Shown piece by piece: positions 35,671-44,830 of a stretch of 64,000 nt of DNA. A program made the position numbers and the translations under genes. The stretch's first letter is position 1; each line of letters begins with the position of its first letter. This DNA is from Microbacterium sp. CFH 31415 (lineage in GTDB: Bacteria; Actinomycetota; Actinomycetes; Actinomycetales; Microbacteriaceae): assembly GCF_022538185.1 (NCBI RefSeq), contig NZ_JAKYXC010000010.1, forward strand, positions 62,001 to 126,000. The letters run 5' to 3'. The notes under the pieces are model-generated. The model did no database searches. It was not told the DNA's origin and was given only the letters and a program-made list of their open reading frames with translations.

Positions 35671-38022
35671 TCAGTCCTGCGGCTGCTGCTGCGGGGCGTT
35701 GGCCATGGCGATGAGCCCGTCGATCATCTCGGGGCTGACGGCTCCGTTCGAGTCGCCGGCCGCGAACATGCCGGCGCGACCGATCGGGAAGGACTCCATC
35801 ATCTTGGACGCGTCGACACCCTCGGGCATGATGGCCTCCACACCCTCCATGCCCGACATCATCTGCGCGATCGCCGACTGCACCATCTGACCGACGACGG
35901 GGTGGGCCATGACCTCGCCGATCGACGAGTCGCGCGTGAGCGGCAGCACGATCGGGTCGCCCTCGACGGTCACTTCGGCGGTGGAGCGGATGTCGCGACT
36001 CGACGCCGCGACATCCACGACGTAGTCCCCGCCCTCGACGACCCAGGCGTCCAGGCGGGTGTCCCAGTACGCGAGGTCCTTGCGGCGCACGGTCAGCGTG
36101 ACCTCCGCGATCTCGCCCGCCTCGAGCGCGACCGACGCGAACGCCTTGAGCTCGCGCACCGGGCGCTGCGCGGCGCCTCCGGGGAGCGACGTGTAGACCT
36201 GCACGACCTCGCGCCCGGCCCGGTCGCCGGTGTTCGCGACCGTGAGCGTCACGTCGATGTCGCCCCGCGCGTTGACCGACGCCGTCGCCTCGCCGTACGA
36301 GAAGGTCGTGTACGACAGGCCGTGGCCGAACGGGAAGGCGACATCCATGCGGCGCGCGTCGTACCAGCGGTAGCCGACGAACAAGCCCTCGCCGTAGCGG
36401 ACGTGCGAGAACTCGCCGGGGAAGTCGAGGAACGCGGGGGTGTCCTCGAGGCGGTGCGGGATCGTCTCGGTCAGCTTCGCCGACGGGTTCACGTCGCCGA
36501 AGAGCACGTCGGCGATCGCGCCGCCACCGGCCTGCCCGAGCAGCCAGCCCTCGAGGATCGCGGGCACCCGGTCGGCGAACGGCAGCGCCACGACGCCGCC
36601 GTTCGAGAGCACCACCACGACGTTCGGGTTCGCCTCGACCACCGCGTCGACCAGGGCGAGCTGCTCCGCGGGCAGGTCGATGTCGGTGCGGTCGTAGCCC
36701 TCCGACTCGAGACGGGCGGGGAGACCGAGGAAGAGGACGACGACATCGGCAGCGGATGCCGCGGCCACCGCCTCGCCCCGCAGCTCCGAGGTCTCGTCGT
36801 CGGAGACGGTCGGCGCGACGCTGAAGCCCCGCGTGTAGGTCACGTCGCCGTCGGCGAGGGCGCGGATCTCGTCGAGCGCGGTGTCGAGCTTCGTCGGGTT
36901 GATCATCGACGAACCGGCGCCCTGGTAGCGCGGCTTCTCGGCGAACTCGCCGATCAGCGCGATGCGCGCGTCTTTCGCGAGCGGAAGGATCGGCGCGCCG
37001 GCGTCGGCGCGCGCGTCGGCGCGCGCGTCGGCGACCGCATCGTTCTTGAGCAGCACGATCGAGCGGCCCGCCGCCTCGCGAGCGAGGGCGTGGTGGGCGT
37101 GGATGTCGAGCGGACCCTCGACGGCGCCGGCTCCGGCCTGCGCCTTGCGCACGAGGTCGAGCACGCGGGTCGCGGCGGTGTCGAGCACGGCCTCATCGAG
37201 CGCGCCGTCCTCGACCGCCGCGACGATCTGCGCGTCGGTGACACCGTTGGACGACGGCATCTCGAGATCCATGCCCGCGGCGAGCCCGGTCACGCGCTCG
37301 TTCACGGCGCCCCAGTCCGAGACGACGAGACCTTCGAAGCCCCACTCGTCGCGCAGCACCCCGGTCAGCAGCCAGGGGTCCTCCGACGCGTACACGCCGT
37401 TGATGCGGTTGTACGAGCACATGACCGTCCACGGCTGGGCGTCCTCGACCACGCGCTGGAAGCCGCGCAGGTAGATCTCGCGCAGCGGGCGCGCGTCCAC
37501 GTCGGACGACGACCGCATCCGATCGTCCTCCTGATTGTTCGCCGCGAAGTGCTTGAGCGACGTGCCGACACCCTTCGACTGCACGCCCCTCACCATCGCG
37601 GCGCCCAGCACGCCCGAGACGATCGGGTCCTCCGACAGGTACTCGAAGTTGCGGCCGCACAGCGGCGAGCGCTTGATGTTGATGCCCGGTCCCAGCAGCA
37701 CCGCGACACCCTCGATCGAGGTCTCTGTGCCGAGCGCCCCGCCGACGCGCTCGACGAGGTCGACGTCCCACGACGAGCCGAGCCCGACCGCGGGCGGGAA
37801 GCACGTCGCCGGCACGCTGTCGCCGAGGCCCAGGTGGTCGCCGCCCTCACGCTGCTTGCGCAGTCCGTGCGGGCCGTCGGTGAGCATGATCGCCGGCACG
37901 CCCGCGTGCTCGATCGGTTTGGTGTACCAGAAGCTCGCGCCGCTGGTGAGCGACGCCTTCTCTTCGAGGGTGAGATCGGTGACGGATGCCGCGGCCTCGG
38001 CGGCGGTCGTGGTGTCGGTCAT
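35671..38022 (-). CDS. Beta-glucosidase, GH3
   Basis: 783 residues. The GH3 N-terminal barrel has MLTDGPHGLRKQ, LKHFAANNQEDDRM, VMCSYNRINGVYASE and nucleophile D236 in VVSDWGAVNERV. Then the alpha/beta sandwich domain (IALIGEFAEKPRYQGAGSS) and a fibronectin-III-like domain with FPFGHGLSYTTFSYG. The C-terminal 90 residues carry a family-typical tail rich in Met. No signal peptide, so intracellular hydrolysis of beta-glucosides or cello-oligosaccharides. It follows the MFS permease gene by 58 bases and is probably in its operon under the divergent TetR. Confidence 0.95.
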   Translation of the reverse strand: MTDTTTAAEAAASVTDLTLEEKASLTSGASFWYTKPIEHAGVPAIMLTDGPHGLRKQREGGDHLGLGDSVPATCFPPAVGLGSSWDVDLVERVGGALGTETSIEGVAVLLGPGINIKRSPLCGRNFEYLSEDPIVSGVLGAAMVRGVQSKGVGTSLKHFAANNQEDDRMRSSSDVDARPLREIYLRGFQRVVEDAQPWTVMCSYNRINGVYASEDPWLLTGVLRDEWGFEGLVVSDWGAVNERVTGLAAGMDLEMPSSNGVTDAQIVAAVEDGALDEAVLDTAATRVLDLVRKAQAGAGAVEGPLDIHAHHALAREAAGRSIVLLKNDAVADARADARADAGAPILPLAKDARIALIGEFAEKPRYQGAGSSMINPTKLDTALDEIRALADGDVTYTRGFSVAPTVSDDETSELRGEAVAAASAADVVVLFLGLPARLESEGYDRTDIDLPAEQLALVDAVVEANPNVVVVLSNGGVVALPFADRVPAILEGWLLGQAGGGAIADVLFGDVNPSAKLTETIPHRLEDTPAFLDFPGEFSHVRYGEGLFVGYRWYDARRMDVAFPFGHGLSYTTFSYGEATASVNARGDIDVTLTVANTGDRAGREVVQVYTSLPGGAAQRPVRELKAFASVALEAGEIAEVTLTVRRKDLAYWDTRLDAWVVEGGDYVVDVAASSRDIRSTAEVTVEGDPIVLPLTRDSSIGEVMAHPVVGQMVQSAIAQMMSGMEGVEAIMPEGVDASKMMESFPIGRAGMFAAGDSNGAVSPEMIDGLIAMANAPQQQPQD

Positions 38023-38080
38023 GGGGCCATCCTTCCGTGGATGAGGGTGGGGTTGTCAGGGGCTGTCTGGTCCTTCTGGT

Positions 38081-39403
38081 TCAGCGGGTCGCCTTGATCG
38101 GCCAGACGGCGAAGGCCCCCAGGATGCTCAGCACGATGCCGACCGGGAAGAGGCCGACGTAGCCGAATGAGAGCACGATCGCTCCGGCGACCGCCGGGGC
38201 GAGGGTCTGCGGCAGGGTGGCGGCGATGTTGACGACACCGAGGTCCTTGGCGAACGACCTCGCCGACGGCAGCACCTCGCTGATCAGCGCCGTGTCGACA
38301 GCCTGGAACATGCCGAAGCCGAAGCCGGCGATGAACGTCATGAGCATCCAGCCCTCGAGCGTGGGCATGACGATCGGGATGAGCATCGCCAGACCGACGA
38401 ACACCGACGAGCCGAAGACGAACGGCTTGCGGCGTCCCACCCGGTCGGAGAGCGGTCCCGAGACCACGGTCGAGATCACGATGCCGACGAGGCTGAGAAG
38501 CCCGAGGATCGGGATGACGCTCTCGGGATTCTCGACGCCGATGTAGTCGGTGAGGATGAACAGCTGATACCCGGTGACCGCGAAGTAGCCGGTGTAGAGC
38601 AGGAGGCGCCCGGTGAACGCCCAGAAGAAGTCGGGGTGCTGGATCGGGTTCACCCAGAAGGTGCGGAGGAAGTCGCCGAGGCGGAAGGGCTCGGGCTGGA
38701 GCTTCGTGCTCGAGTAGTCGGGGTTGAACACGACGAACAGCGTGAGCACGACCAGCGAGATGACCGCGAACGTCACGTAGCCGACGGCGATGCTGTTGAA
38801 GAACATCGACCCGACGATCTGACCGCCGAGCGCGCCGACCATCAGCCCGATGCCCGACAGGGCGGCGAAGAGACCACGCCGCTTGAGCAGCACACGGTCG
38901 GGAAGGATCGCGCTGAGCGGCCCCTGCGCGAAGTTGTAGGCGATCTGCACCAGCGTCCACGCGATCGCGATGCCGACGAGGCTGTTCGCGAACGCCAGCC
39001 CGACGAGCGACAGACCACCGGCGAGCGATCCGATCACGATCCAGGGGGCGCGGCGCCCGAAGCGCGAGCGTGTGCGGTCCGAGATCTGGCCCGCGATCGG
39101 CTGAGCGATCATCGCCGCGAACGCGCCGATCGTCGCGATGATCGCCAGGTTGGCGACCTTGTTCTCCTCGCCCAGGACGACGGTCACCTGCTGCGGGAGC
39201 AGGATGCCGGGCACCGCACCCCAGATGAGGAAGATGCCGAGGTTCGCCGGGATGATCCAGCCGAGCAGTCGGCGAAGGCCCTTGATCGGCGCCGGCGGAT
39301 CGTCGTTGCCCGCAGCGGTGGCGACGAAGGTGTTCTCGGTCATGGGCGAGGTCGGCGGCAGGGCCGGCTCGGGGGCGAGTGCGGAGTCAGACGGCGTTGT
39401 CAT
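38081..39403 (-). CDS. MFS transporter, probable glucoside permease
   Basis: 440 residues from the ATG at 39403. Twelve membrane helices; the MFS loop 2-3 motif GQISDRTRSRFGRRAPW and its second-half counterpart GPLSDRVGRRKPF are clear. An N-terminal cytoplasmic segment of about 45 residues precedes helix 1. Its partnership with the GH3 gene downstream suggests uptake of a beta-glucoside. Divergent from tetR, with a 25-bp operator in between. Confidence 0.9.
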   Translation of the reverse strand: MTTPSDSALAPEPALPPTSPMTENTFVATAAGNDDPPAPIKGLRRLLGWIIPANLGIFLIWGAVPGILLPQQVTVVLGEENKVANLAIIATIGAFAAMIAQPIAGQISDRTRSRFGRRAPWIVIGSLAGGLSLVGLAFANSLVGIAIAWTLVQIAYNFAQGPLSAILPDRVLLKRRGLFAALSGIGLMVGALGGQIVGSMFFNSIAVGYVTFAVISLVVLTLFVVFNPDYSSTKLQPEPFRLGDFLRTFWVNPIQHPDFFWAFTGRLLLYTGYFAVTGYQLFILTDYIGVENPESVIPILGLLSLVGIVISTVVSGPLSDRVGRRKPFVFGSSVFVGLAMLIPIVMPTLEGWMLMTFIAGFGFGMFQAVDTALISEVLPSARSFAKDLGVVNIAATLPQTLAPAVAGAIVLSFGYVGLFPVGIVLSILGAFAVWPIKATR

Positions 39404-39447
39404 GGACGATCCAATCGGGATGGAGCACGCTCGTCCTCGAGCGATAG

Positions 39448-39472
39448 CAAAACCATATGTAACTTGGTTTTG
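39448..39472. promoter_or_regulatory. TetR operator between MFS and tetR genes
   Basis: CAAAACCA-N9-TGGTTTTG, a perfect 8-bp inverted repeat in an unusually AT-rich stretch midway between divergent genes: the expected site for the adjacent TetR protein to control both. Confidence 0.78.
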
Positions 39473-39506
39473 AGAAATCAAGCCTCGTTCGGGTTTACTT
39501 GTCCCC

Positions 39507-40178
39507 ATGGCAGAAGGCCGCAAGGAACGCAGGGGTTCGTACGCGAAGGGCGTCGCCAAGCGCGAGGAGATCCTCGAGCGCGCACTCGATGTGATCGCGC
39601 GCGAGGGCTACCGAGGCGCCTCGATCAAGGAGCTCGCCGAAGAGGTGGGCCTGAGCCAGGCCGGTCTGCTGCACTACTTCGACAGCAAGGAGGAGCTCTT
39701 CACGGCGATCCTCCGCAAACGGGACGAGATCGACTCGGCCAACTTCGGCCTGGCTGACGATGACGGCCAGGTCGAGGGCGTCGACCTCCGTGAGGGCTAC
39801 CTCGGCGTGATCCGCCACAACGCCGACGTACCCGGGCTCGTCCAGCTGTTCGCGCGCCTGTCGGTCGACGCGAGCGATCCCGACCACGCAGCCCACGACT
39901 TCTTCATGGCACGCGGCAAGACGCTCCGAACCGCCTTCGCCGACGCGATCGCCGCGCAGCAGGCGGCGGGAGAGCTCACCGATCGCGTCGGTCCCGACAC
40001 CCTCGCCCGGATCTTCCAGGCCGTCGCCGACGGCCTCCAGGTGCAGTGGATGCTCGAACCCGATGTCGACATGGCCGGCACGATCGACGCCCTGTTCACC
40101 GCCCTCGCCACCCGCACAGCCGCGGGGCCGGATGCCGGCACCGACACGGAATCGAGGCGTCATGGCGCAGCATCCTGA
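39507..40178 (+). CDS. TetR-family repressor
   Basis: 223 residues. Helix-turn-helix IKELAEEVGLSQAGLLHYF in the N-terminal 60 residues, and a TetR C-terminal ligand domain ending in a low-complexity tail. Divergent from the MFS-GH3 unit, with the 25-bp palindrome between them, so a glucoside-responsive local repressor is inferred. Its last 17 bases overlap the start of the carboxylesterase gene. Confidence 0.9.
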   Translation: MAEGRKERRGSYAKGVAKREEILERALDVIAREGYRGASIKELAEEVGLSQAGLLHYFDSKEELFTAILRKRDEIDSANFGLADDDGQVEGVDLREGYLGVIRHNADVPGLVQLFARLSVDASDPDHAAHDFFMARGKTLRTAFADAIAAQQAAGELTDRVGPDTLARIFQAVADGLQVQWMLEPDVDMAGTIDALFTALATRTAAGPDAGTDTESRRHGAAS

Positions 40179-41673
40179 GCATCCCGTCGTCTCGATCACG
40201 TCGGGCGCCGTCCGCGGGTTCTGGCGTGGCGAGCCCGGTGCCCCCGGCGCATCGGCGGCATTCCTCGGCATCCCGTTCGCGCAGCCGCCCGTCGGGGAGC
40301 TGCGCTTCGCGGCGCCCGTTCCGCCGGAGCCATGGCAGGGAGTGCGTGACGCGCTCGAGTACGGCGCCACCGCGCAGCGCATCGACCCCGGCGACACCCT
40401 CATCCCCGAGCCGGCGATCCCGGGCGACTCGACGCTCAACGTGAACGTCTTCACGCCCGCGCCGGGCGGCGACGCGCGCCTGCCCGTGATGGTCTACATC
40501 CATGGCGGCGGATACGTCGCCGGATCGCCCGCGAGCCCCTGGTACGACGGCCGGTCGTTCAATCGCGACGGCGTCGTCACCGTCACGCTCTCGTACCGGC
40601 TCGGCTTCGACGGCTTCGGGCACATCCCGGGCGCCCCCTCCAACCGCGGGGTCCGCGACTGGCTCGCGGCGCTCGAATGGGTGCGCGACAACATCGCAGC
40701 CTTCGGCGGCGACCCGGCGCGCGTGACGATCGCCGGGCAGTCGGCGGGCGGCGGAGCCGTGCTGACACTGCTCGGGATGCCGGCATCCCAGCACCTGTTC
40801 CACTCGGCGTGGGCGATGTCGGCCGCGCTCGCCGACGTCGCACCCGAACGTGCGCGGACCCTGTCGGCCAAGCTCGCACACCTCGCAGGCGTCAGGCCGA
40901 ACCGCGACGGCTTCGCGTCCGTGCCCGAGGAGACGCTCCACGACCTGCAGCACGACGCCGCGACACCGGATTCGCGCGATCCTCTCGCCGCCGTGCATGA
41001 GATCCTCGACGACGGGCTCTCGTGGGGTCCGATGATCGACGGCGACCTGCTGACGCAGCCGACCGTCGCCGCGCTCGCGGCGGGCGTCGGCGCCGACAAG
41101 CCGCTGGTGCTCGGCACGACCGACGACGAGTTCACGATGGTGACCGACTCCGCCCGCGGCAAGCTGCGGCTCGTGCCCGCCTCGATCGCCCTCGGCAGAC
41201 TGAAGCTGCCGCGCGGCGCGCGGCGCGCCTACCTCGCGGCCAACGTCGCGCAGCGACGCAAGGGAACGGCGGCCGTCCTCGGCCGCTACGTCACCGACGT
41301 CGTCTTCCGCTCCGATGTCGTGCGCGTCGCCGAGGCGCGCGGCGACGCCCGGACGTGGGTGTACCGCTTCACGTGGGTCTCCCCTACGCGGGGGTGGGCG
41401 CTGCATTGCCTCGACGTGCCGTTCTGGTTCGACTGCCTCGACGCCGCCGGAGTGACTGCGCTCGCGGGCGACGCCCCGCCCCGCCGCCTCGCCGAGGCCG
41501 TCCACGGCGCCGCCGTCGGCCTCATCCGCGACGGCGACCCGGGGTGGCCGACCTGGACCGAGCAGCCGGGGGCGACCCGGATGTTCGGCGGCGAGGCATC
41601 CCGCCCCGACGTCGACGCCGACGGCTACCGCAGCGTGCGCTCGCTCGTCGCCGGTCCGACCGCCTGGGCCTGA
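40162..41673 (+). CDS. Carboxylesterase, type B
   Basis: 503 residues from the ATG at 40162. GFLGIPFAQPPVG-like N-terminus (AAFLGIPFAQPPVGELRF), oxyanion loop VYIHGGGYVAGS, nucleophile Ser in TIAGQSAGGGAVLTLLG, Glu/Asp around TTDDEFTMVTD and His near the C-terminus (WALHCLDVPFWF). No signal peptide. A broad-specificity esterase, perhaps removing acyl groups from imported glycosides. Overlaps tetR by 17 bases and is likely cotranscribed with it. Confidence 0.92.
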   Translation: MAQHPEHPVVSITSGAVRGFWRGEPGAPGASAAFLGIPFAQPPVGELRFAAPVPPEPWQGVRDALEYGATAQRIDPGDTLIPEPAIPGDSTLNVNVFTPAPGGDARLPVMVYIHGGGYVAGSPASPWYDGRSFNRDGVVTVTLSYRLGFDGFGHIPGAPSNRGVRDWLAALEWVRDNIAAFGGDPARVTIAGQSAGGGAVLTLLGMPASQHLFHSAWAMSAALADVAPERARTLSAKLAHLAGVRPNRDGFASVPEETLHDLQHDAATPDSRDPLAAVHEILDDGLSWGPMIDGDLLTQPTVAALAAGVGADKPLVLGTTDDEFTMVTDSARGKLRLVPASIALGRLKLPRGARRAYLAANVAQRRKGTAAVLGRYVTDVVFRSDVVRVAEARGDARTWVYRFTWVSPTRGWALHCLDVPFWFDCLDAAGVTALAGDAPPRRLAEAVHGAAVGLIRDGDPGWPTWTEQPGATRMFGGEASRPDVDADGYRSVRSLVAGPTAWA

Positions 41674-41707
41674 CCCGGGGCGGCGTCGCCCGGCCCGTCG
41701 TCGACCC

Positions 41708-41783
41708 GTCAAACCGTCGGGACGACACGCCGTGCTGGGGGTCTTCACCGCCTCTGAGAGCCGAAATCTCCCGACGCTTCGAC
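41708..41783. repeat. 76-bp palindromic element, copy B
   Basis: Left arm GTCAAACCGTCGGGACGACA and right arm AAATCTCCCGACGCTTCGAC (reverse complement begins GTCGAAGCGTCGGGAGATTT). Pairing is weaker than in copies A and C, but the core GTCGGGA and total length 76 are kept. It ends 11 bases from the stop of the DUF559 gene. Confidence 0.75.
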
Positions 41784-41793
41784 CATCCACGTC

Positions 41794-42630
41794 CTATCGC
41801 GCCCGTCGATCGGTGCGGCTGCGGAGCAGACCGACCAGCGCCGCGCGCACCTCCTCCGGACGCCACATGATGTCTTCGGCGATCGGCCGGTACGTCGCAT
41901 ACCCCAGCGCAGCAGCGCGCTGATCACGGCGTCGATCGCGGCGCTGCGCGTCCCAGCTCGAGTGGTGCTCGAAGCTGTCGCACTCGACGATGAGCCAGCC
42001 GTCGACGACGAAGTCGACGCGGCCGACACCGGAGATGACCACCTGCACGTCGAAGTGCACTCCGAGAGACCTCAGGATCAGCCGCACCAGCGATTCAGGT
42101 CCTGACTCGCAACGCGCGTCGACGAGCCTGCGCACGACTGCGTAGCGTCCAGGGAGGGTCGCGAAGAGTTCCTCGAGCTCGTGCGTCGCAAGCAGGCCGA
42201 GGTGCAGCGCAGAGTCCAGGGTCGCGACCGCCCCTCGCGGCGGCTGGCACCTCACCGCCTCTCTGAGGGCATCGAAGACCTCCACGGCGAGAGACGCGGG
42301 GTGCGGCACCCGTCTCGGCCGTCCCCAGTGCCGCCGTACTCTGCGGCTCGGCTTCGGTGCGCGATCCCGCCCATCGTGGAGGTGAACGTGCAGCGAGTCG
42401 GCTGTGAGGACGAATACGCCGCGCCTCGCCAGCTCGGATACGCAGGTCAGCCGACCGCCGTGCGCGCACGCGTCGACCAAGTCGACGTGCGTTCCGGGAT
42501 CGAGGTACGCGTTGTCTCGCGGTTTCAGCAGCCGACCCTCGTCGACGGCGCGCCGGAGTCCGCGGTCGGTCCAACCGAGCTGGATGAGGTCGCTTCGGCG
42601 CATGGCCGTGTCGGGCGGAGGATTGAGCAC
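41794..42630 (-). CDS. DUF559 / AbiEi-type domain protein (nuclease-fold)
   Basis: 278 residues from a GTG at 42630 (269 from an ATG at 42603). Residues about 8-70 look like an AbiEi-type winged-helix domain (MRRSDLIQLGWTDRGLRRAV, RLLKPRDNAYLDPG). The C-terminus is DUF559, a PD-(D/E)XK/Vsr-like fold: E179 in SGPESLVR, D206 in GRVDFVVDG, E216 and D218 in LIVECDSFEHH, then RDRRRDQRAAALGYATYRP. The key acidic residues are present, so nuclease activity is possible. The role is unknown; some relatives are annotated as type IV antitoxin-like, but no toxin gene is adjacent. The gene is bracketed by two copies of the 76-bp palindrome, which suggests the two belong together. Confidence 0.82.
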   Translation of the reverse strand: MLNPPPDTAMRRSDLIQLGWTDRGLRRAVDEGRLLKPRDNAYLDPGTHVDLVDACAHGGRLTCVSELARRGVFVLTADSLHVHLHDGRDRAPKPSRRVRRHWGRPRRVPHPASLAVEVFDALREAVRCQPPRGAVATLDSALHLGLLATHELEELFATLPGRYAVVRRLVDARCESGPESLVRLILRSLGVHFDVQVVISGVGRVDFVVDGWLIVECDSFEHHSSWDAQRRDRRRDQRAAALGYATYRPIAEDIMWRPEEVRAALVGLLRSRTDRRAR

Positions 42631-42736
42631 ACGGCGACTGTGGCCGATCCGACGGTCGGCTATGCCTGCACCTCGTCGTCATGCGGAGGCCGTCCCAGCG
42701 CGTCCGCTTGGGGAGGAGGCATACCCTGACCGCGGC

Positions 42737-42812
42737 GTCAAACGGTCGGGAGAAACCGGGCCCAGAGGTGCGCACGCGCGCACGAACGCCCCGTTTCTCC
42801 CGACCGTTTGAC
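42737..42812. repeat. 76-bp palindromic element, copy C (perfect arms)
   Basis: GTCAAACGGTCGGGAGAAAC (42737-42756) and its exact reverse complement (42793-42812) around a 36-base loop. A perfect 20-bp inverted repeat, 106 bases upstream of the DUF559 start. The remaining interval to 42915 holds only the 22-bp tandem repeat. Confidence 0.95.
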
Positions 42813-42858
42813 GGCGGCCGACTGGGCCCCGCCCGACGCACCGCGCCCCGCCCTGCCC

Positions 42859-42930
42859 GGGCGCCTCCGGGCTCAGGCAGGGACGCCTCCGGCTCAGGCC
42901 AGGGCGCCTCCGGGCTCAGGCCAGGGCGCC
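42859..42930. repeat. About 22-bp tandem repeat at the 3' end of the F420 oxidoreductase gene
   Basis: Units begin at 42859, 42880, 42902 and (partial) 42924 with consensus GGGCGCCTCCGGGCTCAGGC. The last units overlap the stop codon and final codons of the neighbouring gene, so the repeat seems to have arisen by duplication of that gene's 3' end. Confidence 0.8.
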
Positions 42931-43902
42931 GACGACCTCCCGCTCGAAGAGCTGCACGCCCGAGCGGTCGTAGGCCGCCTCGGGGAAGTAGTGGATCGCG
43001 TAGCCGAGGCCGTGGCGCTCGCGCTCGCCGAGCCGCTCGGCGACCTGCTCGACCGTGCCGAACGCCGGCGAGGAGCGGTACTCGGCCTCGATGGCGTCGG
43101 CGCGCTCCTCGCCCACGTGCGGCAGCAGTCGCGCCTTGACCGCGGCGAGGCGATCAGATGCCTCGGCCTCGGTCTCGCCGACGATGGTGTTGAAGTTGGC
43201 CGACCGGGTGATCGAACCGAAGTCCCGGCCGATCGCCTCGCAGTGCCCGCGCAGGATCTCGCTCTTGCGGTCCCACACCTCGAGCGAGCCGTTGAAGTTC
43301 GTGTACGCCGCGTACTTCGCCGCGATCTTCAGCGTCACCTTCTCGCCGCCGCCGGCGACCCACAGCGGGATCCCACCCTCCTGCAGCGGGAGCGGACGGA
43401 CGATCGCACCGTCGACCTGGTAGTGCTTGCCGTCGAGCGTTGCGCTGCCGGTGCTCCAGGCCTGGGTCATGATGTCGACGCCTTCGCGCAGCATCCCGAG
43501 ACGGTCCTTCACCTCGGGGAAGCCGTAGCCGTACGCCCGCCACTCGTGCTCGTACCAGCCGCCGCCGATACCCATCTCCGTGCGACCGCCCGACACGGCG
43601 TCGACGGTCGCCGCGACCTTCGCGAGGTAGGCGGGGTTTCGGTACGCCATGCACGTGCACATCTGGCCGAGGCGGATGCGGCGGGTCGAGGCGGCGAACG
43701 CGGCCATGAGCGTCCAGGCCTCGTGGGTCGCCTCCTCCGACGCGACAGGAGTGGTGTGGAAGTGGTCGTAGACCCACAGCGACTCCCACGGGCCCTCGTC
43801 GGCGAGCTGGGCGAGGGTCGCCATGACCCGCCACTGGTCGGCGGGATCGATGCCGACGAGATCGAATCGCCAGCCCTGGGGGATGAAGGTTCCGAAGCGC
43901 AT
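42916..43902 (-). CDS. LLM-class F420-dependent oxidoreductase
   Basis: 328 residues. Starts MRFGTFIPQGWRFDLVGI, the signature of an F420-dependent luciferase-like subfamily. Also LWVYDHFHTTPV, TRRIRLGQMCTCMAYRNP and GRTEMGIGGGWYEHEWRAYG. Binds coenzyme F420 in a TIM barrel; substrate unknown. A TAGGCT box 6 bases before the ATG suggests a leaderless start. Lies 9 bases downstream of the DNA methyltransferase gene on the same strand. Confidence 0.92.
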   Translation of the reverse strand: MRFGTFIPQGWRFDLVGIDPADQWRVMATLAQLADEGPWESLWVYDHFHTTPVASEEATHEAWTLMAAFAASTRRIRLGQMCTCMAYRNPAYLAKVAATVDAVSGGRTEMGIGGGWYEHEWRAYGYGFPEVKDRLGMLREGVDIMTQAWSTGSATLDGKHYQVDGAIVRPLPLQEGGIPLWVAGGGEKVTLKIAAKYAAYTNFNGSLEVWDRKSEILRGHCEAIGRDFGSITRSANFNTIVGETEAEASDRLAAVKARLLPHVGEERADAIEAEYRSSPAFGTVEQVAERLGERERHGLGYAIHYFPEAAYDRSGVQLFEREVVGALA

Positions 43903-43911
43903 TGGTCCAGC

Positions 43912-44805
43912 CTACGAGGGCGGCCCTCCGTGGCGCACGACCGCGGCCCGCGGCATCCGCTGCCTCATCACGGCGATCGCGTCGGGGTTGTCGTCGACGA
44001 GCACCGCGTCGCGCCCGAGCGCAGAAGCCACGGCACCCGTGGTGCCGCTGCCCGCGAAGAAGTCCAGCACGCGATCGCCGGGGCGCGACGAGGCCTGCAC
44101 GATCCGGCGCAGCACACCTTCGGGCTTCTGCGTCGGGTAACCGGTCTTCTCCCGCCCGGTCGTCGGCACGATCGTGTGCCACCAGACGTCGGTCGGGAGC
44201 TTGCCGCGCGCGGCCTTCTCGGGCGTGACGAGGCCGGGCGCCATGTACGGCTCGCGATCGACGGCCTCGGAGTCGAACCAGTACCGGTCGGGATCCTTCA
44301 CGTACACGAGGATCGTGTCGTGCTTGGTGGGCCACCGCTTGCGCGTCTTCGCGCCGTAGTCGTAGGCCCAGATGAGCTCGTTGAGGAACTTGTCGCGGCC
44401 GACGAGCGCGTCGAGCAGCACCTTGGCGTAATGCGCCTCGCGATAGTCGAGGTGCAGGTACAGCGTGCCGTCCTCGGCGAGCAGCCGCCATGCCTCGATG
44501 AGCCGCGGCTCGAGGAAGCCCCAGTAGTCGTCGAACCGGTCGCCGTACGCGCGCAGGTCCCCGCGCAGCCGCTCGTAGTCGCGACCGTGGAAGCCCCGGC
44601 GCACGACCGCGTCGGCGGCACGGTCATGGCGCGGCGGGCGCGCCGTCTCGGTCGCGCGCTCCTGCCTGCGCCCGGTGTTGAACGGCGGGTCGAGGTACAC
44701 CAGCGTGAAGGAGCCGTCGGCGAATCCGCGGATGACGTCGAGGTTGTCCCCCACGTGGATCTCGACGGCTCCGGATGCCTCGGCCCCGGTCGCGGGCGCG
44801 CTCAC
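43912..44805 (-). CDS. Site-specific DNA methyltransferase, beta class (N4/N6)
   Basis: 297 residues from a GTG at 44805. Catalytic motif IV VYLDPPFNTG comes first, then HLDYREAHYAKVLLDAL, and the SAM-binding motif VLDFFAGSGTTGAVA near the C-terminus: the order of beta-class amino-methyltransferases. Methylates adenine N6 or cytosine N4 in DNA. No restriction endonuclease gene is adjacent, so it is an orphan, perhaps regulatory. The start is uncertain because the frame is open upstream. The target sequence cannot be predicted from this sequence. Confidence 0.9.
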   Translation of the reverse strand: MSAPATGAEASGAVEIHVGDNLDVIRGFADGSFTLVYLDPPFNTGRRQERATETARPPRHDRAADAVVRRGFHGRDYERLRGDLRAYGDRFDDYWGFLEPRLIEAWRLLAEDGTLYLHLDYREAHYAKVLLDALVGRDKFLNELIWAYDYGAKTRKRWPTKHDTILVYVKDPDRYWFDSEAVDREPYMAPGLVTPEKAARGKLPTDVWWHTIVPTTGREKTGYPTQKPEGVLRRIVQASSRPGDRVLDFFAGSGTTGAVASALGRDAVLVDDNPDAIAVMRQRMPRAAVVRHGGPPS

Positions 44806-44830
44806 GGTCGCCCTGCCTCGGTCAGGTGCG

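Noticed and set aside
41794-42630. Toxin-antitoxin pair
   Set aside because: The AbiEi-like domain hints at an antitoxin, but no adjacent toxin gene exists and the C-terminus is a nuclease-like DUF559 domain.
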